DNA of 64,000 nucleotides, taken from Hymenobacter convexus. Its GTDB lineage: Bacteria; Bacteroidota; Bacteroidia; Cytophagales; Hymenobacteraceae. The notes below the pieces were generated by a model, which saw only the letters and a list, made by a program, of their open reading frames with translations, was not told the DNA's origin and did not search any database. Each line of letters opens with the position of its first letter. The first letter of the stretch is position 1. The DNA lies in the NCBI RefSeq assembly GCF_030580955.1, contig NZ_JAUQON010000009.1, positions 62,001-126,000 on the forward strand. Reading direction: 5' to 3'. The translations under genes were made by a program, and so were the position numbers. Shown one piece after another: positions 34,625-41,500 of the stretch.

Positions 34625-36313
34625 ATGTCATCCATCATATTATACTGTATACTGACCGCTGTGGTCGCCCTCGTGGCGGGCATCGTGGTGGGTAGACAGC
34701 TGGCCGGCAAAGCCCGGCTCGACCACGAAGGCGAGGCCCAGGCCCGCGCCCAGCAAATCCTCCGCGAGGCCGAGGAGAAGGGCAACCGCCTTCGTGATGA
34801 GAAAATCAAGCAGGCCGATGAGCGCCTGGAGCAGAGCAAGAACAAGTTCAAGAGCCTGCGCAACGAGTTTGACCAGGAGAGCAAGCGCCTCAAAACCGAG
34901 CTGGACAATGAGCTGACCCAGCGCCGCCAGGGCGTGGTGGAGCAAGAGCAGAGCATCAAGATGCTCACCGAAACCACCCAGCGCCAGCTCGAGCAGCTGC
35001 AAAAGAAGGAAGCCGACCTGGAGCGCCAGCGCGAGAAAAACCAGACCGACACCCAGCAGTTGCGTGACAAGCTGGAAGCCCAAGCCGAAAAGCGCCGCCT
35101 CGACCACGAGGAGGCCATGGCCGAACTGGAAACCAAGCAGCACGAAGCCGAAGAGCAGTTGCACAGCGTGCAGCGCCAACTCGAAACCATTGCCAACCTG
35201 ACCGCCGCCGAAGCCCGCGAGCAATTGGTGGAATCGCTCAAGAACGAAGCCCAGATTCAGGCCAGCTCCTACGTGAAAGACACCGTGGCCCAGGCCAAGC
35301 TGACGGCCACCAAGGACGCCAAGAAAATTGTGCTCGAAACCATTCAGCGCACGGCTTCGGAGCACGCCATTGAAAACTGCGTGTCGATTTTCAATATTGA
35401 AAGCGACGACGTGAAAGGCAAAATCATCGGCCGCGAGGGCCGCAACATCCGCGCGCTGGAAGCGGCGACGGGCGTTGAAATTATCGTAGATGACACGCCG
35501 GAGGCCATCATCATCTCGGGCTTCGACCCGGTGCGGCGCGAAATTGCCCGCCTCTCGCTGCACTTGCTGGTGAAGGACGGCCGCATTCACCCGGCCCGCG
35601 TGGAGGAAATTGTGGCCAAAACCCGCAAGAACATCGAGGAGGAAATCGTTGAAATCGGCGAGAAAACCATCATCGACCTCGGCATTCACGGCCTGCACCC
35701 GGAGCTGATTAAGATGGTGGGCCGGATGCGTTTCCGCTCTTCCTATGGCCAGAACCTGCTGCAGCACAGCCGCGAAGTGGCCAACCTTTGCGCCACCATG
35801 GCCGCCGAGATGGGCCTTGACGTGAAGAAAGCCAAGCGCGCCGGCCTGCTGCACGATATTGGCAAGGTGAGCACCGAGGAGCCCGAGCTGCCCCACGCCA
35901 TTCTGGGCATGGAGATGGCCAAGAAGTGGAAAGAACACCCCGACGTGGTGAACGCCATCGGGGCGCACCACGACGAGATTGAGATGACGGCCATGATTTC
36001 GCCGCTGGTGCAGGCCTGCGACGCCATTTCGGGCTCGCGCCCCGGCGCCCGCCGCGAGATGATGGAAAGCTACATCAAGCGCCTCAAGCAGCTGGAAGAA
36101 ACCGCCAACGGCTTCAAGGGCGTGAACCAGTGCTTCGCCATCCAGGCCGGCCGCGAGCTGCGCGTGATGGTAGACGCCGAGAACGTGACCGACGAGCGCG
36201 CCGCTGAGCTGAGCTTCGAAATTTCGCAAAAAATCGAGAAGGAAATGCAGTACCCCGGCCAGATTAAAATCACCGTGATTCGGGAGATGCGCGCCGTGGC
36301 GTATGCCAAGTAG
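34625..36313 (+). CDS. rny: Ribonuclease Y
   Basis: A membrane-anchored endoribonuclease that starts mRNA decay. The 562-residue protein has one N-terminal transmembrane segment (IILYCILTAVVALVAGIVVG, residues 4-23), then a long charged coiled coil (about 35-215). The KH domain (about 255-320) has KIIGREGRNIRALEAATGV. The HD domain has HSREVANL near 380 and the metal motif LLHDIGKV near 408, with GAHHDEIE later. The coiled coil is somewhat longer than in the best-known homologs (about 520 residues). It is followed by a strong terminator. An 11-bp hairpin just before the start codon may regulate it. Confidence 0.96.
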   Translation: MSSIILYCILTAVVALVAGIVVGRQLAGKARLDHEGEAQARAQQILREAEEKGNRLRDEKIKQADERLEQSKNKFKSLRNEFDQESKRLKTELDNELTQRRQGVVEQEQSIKMLTETTQRQLEQLQKKEADLERQREKNQTDTQQLRDKLEAQAEKRRLDHEEAMAELETKQHEAEEQLHSVQRQLETIANLTAAEAREQLVESLKNEAQIQASSYVKDTVAQAKLTATKDAKKIVLETIQRTASEHAIENCVSIFNIESDDVKGKIIGREGRNIRALEAATGVEIIVDDTPEAIIISGFDPVRREIARLSLHLLVKDGRIHPARVEEIVAKTRKNIEEEIVEIGEKTIIDLGIHGLHPELIKMVGRMRFRSSYGQNLLQHSREVANLCATMAAEMGLDVKKAKRAGLLHDIGKVSTEEPELPHAILGMEMAKKWKEHPDVVNAIGAHHDEIEMTAMISPLVQACDAISGSRPGARREMMESYIKRLKQLEETANGFKGVNQCFAIQAGRELRVMVDAENVTDERAAELSFEISQKIEKEMQYPGQIKITVIREMRAVAYAK

Positions 36314-36339
36314 CCGGTAGCTGTACCGCCGTGCTGATT

Positions 36340-36380
36340 GAAACGGCCCCGCCATTGATTTGGCGGGGCCGTTTCTTTTC
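36340..36380 (+). terminator. Rho-independent terminator after rny
   Basis: GAAACGGCCCCGCCA pairs with TGGCGGGGCCGTTTC across a TTGATT loop and is followed by TTTTC. It is a very strong stem, closing the zapA-rny unit. Confidence 0.9.
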
Positions 36381-36543
36381 TAAAGTCTGACAATTCATTC
36401 CCAAAAGCACTCCGGCAGCATGCAGCAGCTCTTTCATGGCCAAAACTGTGCTTAAACGGATGTCCTTTTCTGTTGATTATTAAATTGCGAAGCAGCTGAG
36501 GACTGGCCTACTTAGCGGTGTTCGTTTTCTTACTCACCGCCTC

Positions 36544-37335
36544 ATGCGCCACGTTTACTCAGGGCTTTTGTCTATTGCAGTCAGCAGTTGCACCCTGTAC
36601 CAGCCGATGCTGGGGACGCTGCCGGCAGTGCGCAAGCCCGGCGACGTGGCCGCCGCGGCCAACTGGCAGTTTCCGTACGGCGGGCAGGTACTGGCAGTGG
36701 CCTCGCCGCTGCCGCACGTGCTGGTGCTGGGCGCCGGCGGGTTGCACGCCTACAACACCCAGCGCGACAGCTCCAACAACTACGTTCGGAACCGGCAGTA
36801 CGAAGCCGGGCTGGGCGGCTACCTGACGGTGGGCCACACCTGGCTAAGCGCCGCCGTGGGCGCGGGCCAGGGCCGCAGCTACCGCTATGGCCGCTTCACG
36901 TCGCCGGACTTGCTTGGCGGCCTTGCAGTGGGGGCGACTTTCGGCAGCACTGGGGGCAGGGGTAAATATCAGCCGGTGCCTGAGCTGCTGGGCTATTACA
37001 ACACGCGGTTTGCCCAGGTAACGGCCCGGTGGCCCGATGTAAATCGGCCCGCAAAAGAATACGGCGCGAGCCTGCGCGTGACGCAAGCCCGCTTCAGCTC
37101 GCTGGCGCTGAATGGTGTGGCCCTGCCGCGGGCTTCGCAATACTACCTGCAGGCGTCAGTGCTGGTGCAGCAGCCGTTGTGGCGCCGGCTGCAATGGCAG
37201 GCAGGCGGCAGCTGGGACGTGGCGCTCACCAACATCAGCAATGAGGCGGCTTTCGGGCGGGCGCCGCTGCGGGCGTATGTGGGGGTGGCGTACTGTCCGG
37301 CCAGTGCCCGTTCCACAGCTGCCGTCGCGCCTTAA
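36544..37335 (+). CDS. Lipoprotein with outer-membrane-like beta pattern (paralog 1)
   Basis: A 263-residue product with lipobox-type start MRHVYSGLLSIAVSSCTLYQ (Cys near 16), so probably a lipoprotein. The mature part is beta-rich with aromatic and Gly-rich strands (YGGQVLAVASPL, YEAGLGGYLTVGHTWLSAAVG, YYLQASVLVQQPLWRRLQWQAGG), similar to small outer-membrane barrels. It matches the next gene at 37457 in length, signal, and in the shared order of a GGxG-containing strand near 100, a Y-x2-RF/YNKI-like stretch and a final QxSVL/YFRVRL strand. The pair are likely duplicates. Role unknown. Confidence 0.65.
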   Translation: MRHVYSGLLSIAVSSCTLYQPMLGTLPAVRKPGDVAAAANWQFPYGGQVLAVASPLPHVLVLGAGGLHAYNTQRDSSNNYVRNRQYEAGLGGYLTVGHTWLSAAVGAGQGRSYRYGRFTSPDLLGGLAVGATFGSTGGRGKYQPVPELLGYYNTRFAQVTARWPDVNRPAKEYGASLRVTQARFSSLALNGVALPRASQYYLQASVLVQQPLWRRLQWQAGGSWDVALTNISNEAAFGRAPLRAYVGVAYCPASARSTAAVAP

Positions 37336-37456
37336 ATTAGATGCGGCGGATGGCACAGCGGCCAGCTGGCGGCGCCAGATTCTCTAACCCTGGATGGCAG
37401 GCACAAGCCCGTAAGTTAACTATCGAAAGCTCCGTTATCATTTCTTTGCACTTTCT

Positions 37457-38245
37457 ATGAAGCCTGCTTTTACTCTTGTTTTAGCCATTTGCTCCTTGCT
37501 GCTATCTAGTTGCGTGGTGTACATGCCCATGCAGTGCGCCGCGCCGCAGATTACCGATAAAAAGCAGGGCGAAGTCACGGCCAGCAGCTACCTCAACGGC
37601 CGCTTCGATATAGCGGCCAACTACTCGCCAGTGCGGCACCTGCTGGTGCGGGCCGCCTACAGCAACCTGCGCGACGACACCAAGGACACAACCTACTACC
37701 GCGGGCACCAGTACGAATTTGGCGCGGGCACTTACTGGCCGCTTGGCAACCGGTGGCTGGTAGGCGGGCTGGGCGGCTTTGGGCAGGCGCGCAGCACCGC
37801 GGCCTTCAACCGGCCGGGCATTATTTTCCCTTCCACCCACTATGTATACGACGCCCGCTACAACAAAATATTTGGGGAGGTGTACGGCACTTTCCAGGCC
37901 AACGAGGCGGTATCCTTTGGGGCTGCTTACCGGATTACGCAGGTAAATTTTACGACGCTAACCAATCAGGCCGTGCCCATCGACCTGAACCGCATGACCC
38001 GCAGCGAACCGATGGTTTACTTCCGGGTGCGCCTGGGCGATGGGCCGACGGAAAACCGCCCGGTACAGCTTCAGGCGGCCTGGGGCACCTCGGCTACGTT
38101 TGGCTACAACGAGGGCGATACAAGCATTTCTTACGACCAAGGGGTGCGCGACCTGAAGCAGGGCCGTGGCTACACCACCATTGGCATCACTATTTTTCCG
38201 CATTGCCTGTTCCGAAAGGCCCAGCCTGCTGGCGAAGGCCGTTAA
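37457..38245 (+). CDS. Lipoprotein with outer-membrane-like beta pattern (paralog 2)
   Basis: A 262-residue lipoprotein (MKPAFTLVLAICSLLLSSCV, lipobox SSC with Cys at 19). Strand-like segments are SSYLNGRFDIAANYSPVRHL, QYEFGAGTYWPLGNRWLVGG, FGEVYGTFQANEAVSFGAAY and MVYFRVRLGDG. A VTQ/ITQVNFTTLTNQAVPIDL region matches RVTQARFSSLALNGVALPRA of the upstream paralog at the same relative place. The sequence ends in a Phe/Arg pattern without the typical barrel C-terminal signal being certain. Probably envelope-located; no function recognised. A separate promoter may exist, as 121 nt separate the two genes. Confidence 0.65.
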   Translation: MKPAFTLVLAICSLLLSSCVVYMPMQCAAPQITDKKQGEVTASSYLNGRFDIAANYSPVRHLLVRAAYSNLRDDTKDTTYYRGHQYEFGAGTYWPLGNRWLVGGLGGFGQARSTAAFNRPGIIFPSTHYVYDARYNKIFGEVYGTFQANEAVSFGAAYRITQVNFTTLTNQAVPIDLNRMTRSEPMVYFRVRLGDGPTENRPVQLQAAWGTSATFGYNEGDTSISYDQGVRDLKQGRGYTTIGITIFPHCLFRKAQPAGEGR

Positions 38246-38308
38246 ACGCCGAATTTTGCCGAAATTTGGGCTTCTGCCCTATTCTTCGGTTGAGACTAAG
38301 CTGTTTGT

Positions 38309-39280
38309 ATGACCTTTCGCTCCTGCCTGGGCCTGGCCTGCGCCGCCGCTCTGGCCGCCTGCGCCGCCCAGCGCAACCCCTACGCCGCCACCAACAAATC
38401 GTACAAAGCCCAGGTGAAGGCCTACGCCAAGGCCCTGCGCGCCACGCCTGTGCCCACGCCCGGCGCCGACAGCCTGCTGCAGGGCGCCTACTGGGTGGGC
38501 ACCACCAACTTCAACCTGCGCAAGCCCAACTACGTCATCATCCACCATACGGCGCAGGACTCCACGGCCCAGACGCTCAAAACCTTCACGCTGCCGCGCA
38601 CGCAGGTGAGCGCGCACTACGTGATTGGGCGCGATGGGCGCGTGTTCCACATGCTGAACGACTACCTGCGCGCTTGGCACGGCGGCGCGGCCAAGTGGGG
38701 CAACACGACGGACATTAACTCCTCCTCCATCGGCATCGAGCTGGATAACAACGGCACCGAGCCGTTTTCGGAGCCGCAGGTGGCCAGCCTGTTGCGGGTG
38801 CTGAGCGGGCTGAAAAAAGCCTACGGCATCCCCACTGCCAACTTCGTGGGCCACGCCGACATTGCTCCGACCCGCAAAAACGACCCCAGCGCCTTCTTTC
38901 CGTGGAAGCGACTAGCCGATAATGGCTTCGGCCTGTGGTACGATGCCGGGCCGCTGCCCAGCCCCTTCGTGGCCGACAGCGCGGCGGCGCTGGCCAGCCG
39001 CCTGCTTACCCCCGCCCTCCCAGCCCCGGAAGAAGCGGCGCCGGCCGCCCAGCCGCTGCCAGCTGATACCAGCAAAGTTGACGCCCAGCTGGCCCGGCTC
39101 AACAGCCCGATTATCACCTTCAATCCAAAAGATGCCCTGCGCATTATCGGCTATGATACCAAGGATTTGCCGGCGGCCATTCGGGCCTTCAAGCTGCATT
39201 TTATTCAGCAGAACGTGGGCGGGCCGCTGACCGAGGCCGACAACCGGATTCTATATAATCTGTATAAGAAGTGCTTGTAG
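38309..39280 (+). CDS. N-acetylmuramoyl-L-alanine amidase lipoprotein (AmiD-like)
   Basis: A 323-residue lipoprotein (CLGLACAAALAACAAQ, Cys near 18) with an Amidase_2 domain at about 70-225. Zinc ligands fit the family: His in VIIHHTAQDST, the later His in NFVGHADIAPTRKNDPSAFF, and the Asp after it. SAHYVIGRDGRVFHML and INSSSIGIELDNNG are typical substrate-groove segments. It should cleave the amide between MurNAc and L-Ala in peptidoglycan or its turnover fragments at the outer membrane. A C-terminal helical module (about 260-323; PRDALRIIGYDTKDLPAAIRAF type) resembles a peptidoglycan-binding domain. Confidence 0.92.
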   Translation: MTFRSCLGLACAAALAACAAQRNPYAATNKSYKAQVKAYAKALRATPVPTPGADSLLQGAYWVGTTNFNLRKPNYVIIHHTAQDSTAQTLKTFTLPRTQVSAHYVIGRDGRVFHMLNDYLRAWHGGAAKWGNTTDINSSSIGIELDNNGTEPFSEPQVASLLRVLSGLKKAYGIPTANFVGHADIAPTRKNDPSAFFPWKRLADNGFGLWYDAGPLPSPFVADSAAALASRLLTPALPAPEEAAPAAQPLPADTSKVDAQLARLNSPIITFNPKDALRIIGYDTKDLPAAIRAFKLHFIQQNVGGPLTEADNRILYNLYKKCL

Positions 39281-39359
39281 GTGGCCGGTGGCCGCTATAT
39301 TAGCCGGCAGAGGGGTTCGGCGGCTGGGGCCGCGCGGGCCGGGGGTTTAAATTGATTGT

Positions 39360-40598
39360 ATGCCAGAAGTATCCAAGCGCGGGCAGGAAATGCCCGTTTC
39401 GCCGTTTCGCAAGCTGCTGCCGTATGCCGAAGCCGCCCGTCAGCAGGGCAAAATTGTCTACCCCCTCAACATTGGCCAGCCCGACGTGCTGACGCCGCCC
39501 GAAATGCTGGACGCCGTGCGCCATGCCGACATCGAAGTGCTGGGCTACGCGCCCGGCGCGGGCACCGACAGCTACCGCCGCAAGCTGGAAACCTACTACC
39601 AGCGCGCCGGCATCCCGGCCCACTTCGAGGACATAATGGTGACAACGGCGGGCAGCGAAGCCATTCACTTCGCCATGCTCACCTGCCTCAACCCCGGCGA
39701 TGAGGTGATTATAGCCGAGCCGTTCTACGGTACCTACACGGCCTTTGCCATTGCGGCCGGCGTGCATATTGTGGCCGTCACGGCCCACATCGAAGACGGG
39801 TTTGCCCTGCCGCCGCTGGCCGATTTTGAGGCTGTGATTACGGAGCGCACCCGCGCCATCCTCGTCTGCAACCCCAGCAACCCCACCGGCTATGTGTACC
39901 GGCGCGACGAGTTGGAGGCGCTACTGGCCCTCTGCAAAGCGCATAATTTGTTTTTAATTTCCGACGAGGCCTACCGCGAATACTGTTACGACGGCGCCCA
40001 GGCCACCAGCGCCCTGAGCCTGGCCGGCGGCGAGCAGCACGTGGTGATGGTCGACACGATTTCGAAGCGCTACAGCGCCTGCGGGGCCCGCATCGGCGCG
40101 CTCGTCACGCGCAACCCCGACGTGTGGCTGGCGGCCTTCCATTTCGGCCAGATGCGGGTGTGCCCACCGGTGCTCGAAATGCTGGCCGCCGAAGCCGCCG
40201 CCGACCTACCCGCCGCCTACTTCGACGGCACCCGCGCCGAGTACCAGGCCCGGCGCGACCTCACGGTATCGCGCCTACGCGCCATGCCCGGCGTGACCTG
40301 CCCCGTACCCGGCGGCGCCTTCTACGTAGTGGCCCGCCTGCCCGTGGACGACGCCCAGAAATTCGGCCAGTGGCTGCTGGAAGAATTCACGCTCGATAAC
40401 CAGACGCTGATGCTCTCGCCTGCCAATGGTTTCTACCAGACGCCGGGCCTGGGCCGGCAGGAAGTGCGCCTGGCCTACGTCATCAACCGGACGGATTTGG
40501 CGGCGGCCTTCGACTGCCTGGAGCAGGCGCTGCTCGAATACCCCGGCCGCACCCAACCAGCGCCCGCCGCCTTCGTAGAAGCTGCCACTGCTTCTTAG
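39360..40598 (+). CDS. PLP-dependent aminotransferase (class I/II)
   Basis: A 412-residue fold type I aminotransferase, probably AspC/AlaA-like. Typical sites: NIGQPDVLTPPEMLDAV at the N-terminal substrate loop, YAPGAGTDSYRRKLETYY, TTAGSEAIHFAMLTCLNPGD for phosphate binding, NPSNPTGYVY with the Asn that contacts PLP, LISDEAYREYCYDG with Asp and Tyr, and the Schiff-base Lys in VDTISKRYSACGARIGAL near 233. The substrate arginine region near the C-terminus is in VRLAYVIN. Substrate specificity cannot be fixed from the sequence. It is 24 nt ahead of a cytochrome b gene but a functional tie is not obvious. Confidence 0.92.
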   Translation: MPEVSKRGQEMPVSPFRKLLPYAEAARQQGKIVYPLNIGQPDVLTPPEMLDAVRHADIEVLGYAPGAGTDSYRRKLETYYQRAGIPAHFEDIMVTTAGSEAIHFAMLTCLNPGDEVIIAEPFYGTYTAFAIAAGVHIVAVTAHIEDGFALPPLADFEAVITERTRAILVCNPSNPTGYVYRRDELEALLALCKAHNLFLISDEAYREYCYDGAQATSALSLAGGEQHVVMVDTISKRYSACGARIGALVTRNPDVWLAAFHFGQMRVCPPVLEMLAAEAAADLPAAYFDGTRAEYQARRDLTVSRLRAMPGVTCPVPGGAFYVVARLPVDDAQKFGQWLLEEFTLDNQTLMLSPANGFYQTPGLGRQEVRLAYVINRTDLAAAFDCLEQALLEYPGRTQPAPAAFVEAATAS

Positions 40599-40622
40599 TT
40601 TTTAATCCCTTTTTAATTCCGA

Positions 40623-41285
40623 ATGGACACCAGCATTGCCCCCGCCGTCGAAGTACCCACCAAAGATTACCGCGGCACGCTGCGGTTCTGGCACTGGGCC
40701 AATGCCACGCTCATCAGCCTGCAACTGATGACCATTCTGTTTCAGAAGGTTATTGTGCGGGCCAAAACGGCGGTACCGGAGCTGCAGTCGTCGGGCAAAG
40801 AGGTTTCGGTACCGCAGGCGCGCGAGCTGGCCCACATCATCAGCGAGCGGATTTGGGCCTGGCACATCTATTTCGGCTGGACCATCATAGCCCTGTGGGT
40901 GTTCCGGCTGGGCCTGCAGCTGACGGGCCCTTCGGAGCTGCGTTTCTCAGCCCGGCTGATGGAAATCCTGCGCCGCTACCGCTTGGCCCCGCCCGCTGAG
41001 AAGGGCAAGGCCGGCAAAATTCTGTTTGCCAAAACCACCTACGCCCTATTCTATCTTTTCATCACCATCATGGTGTGCACCGGCCTTATCCTGGTGTTTG
41101 AAGACGTGTCGTGGCTGAAAGGCATTCATCACACCGCCGAAGAAATTCACAACGTGACTATGTTCCTCATCATCGGCTTCATCCTCATTCACGTAGTGGG
41201 CGTGGTGTGGGCTGAAATCAGTGAGGACCATGGGCTGATTTCGCGCATGGTGGGCGGCGAGGCGAAGAAGGCCAAGGCGGCGTAA
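40623..41285 (+). CDS. Cytochrome b561/b6-type membrane protein
   Basis: A 220-residue, four-helix di-heme type b cytochrome. Helices: ANATLISLQLMTILFQKVIV, WTIIALWVFRLGLQLTG, YALFYLFITIMVCTGLILVF and MFLIIGFILIHVVGVVW. Heme-ligand His candidates lie in RFWHWANA, AWHIYFGW, IHHTAEEIHN and LIHVVGVVW, as in Ni-hydrogenase/cytochrome b561 subunits. It lacks a fused periplasmic or cytosolic electron-transfer domain. It should shuttle electrons between a soluble partner and quinone. The partner is not visible near it. Start ATG at 40623. Confidence 0.88.
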   Translation: MDTSIAPAVEVPTKDYRGTLRFWHWANATLISLQLMTILFQKVIVRAKTAVPELQSSGKEVSVPQARELAHIISERIWAWHIYFGWTIIALWVFRLGLQLTGPSELRFSARLMEILRRYRLAPPAEKGKAGKILFAKTTYALFYLFITIMVCTGLILVFEDVSWLKGIHHTAEEIHNVTMFLIIGFILIHVVGVVWAEISEDHGLISRMVGGEAKKAKAA

Positions 41286-41294
41286 CCGCTCGCC

Positions 41295-41486
41295 TGTCAT
41301 TGCGAGCGAAGCGCGGCAATCCGTCCTCTCATTCGCGACCAGCCTTGAGTTGTGACAACCGAAGGTCAGCGAAGCTAAAGCCTAATTAAAAAGCCCCGAC
41401 ACTGCGCAGTGTCGGGGCTTTCTCGTTAAAGGTCGTGTCTAATTTTGAGAGGACGGATTGCCACGGGCTTCGCCCTCGCAATGACA
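41295..41486. repeat. Inverted repeat pair (family 3) enclosing a terminator
   Basis: Left arm 41295-41331 (TGTCATTGCGAGCGAAGCGC...) and right arm 41446-41486 (complement begins TGTCATTGCGAGGGCGAAGC) pair except for a 4-base difference near their middle. They flank the terminator at 41388. GTCATTGCGAGCG-type elements are common in Bacteroidota genomes; here the two arms are split 114 bases apart. Confidence 0.85.
41388..41423. terminator. Rho-independent terminator between convergent genes
   Basis: AAAAAGCCCCGACACTGCG pairs with CGCAGTGTCGGGGCTTT around a small centre; T-run to the right, A-run to the left. Ends the cytochrome transcript and possibly the M1 peptidase transcript. Confidence 0.85.
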
Positions 41487-41500
41487 AGCGCCTCTTTCTT

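Noticed and set aside
34640..36355. 571-codon minus-strand frame opposite rny
   Set aside because: Shadow of the rny coding strand; Leu/Gly/His-rich without any domain.
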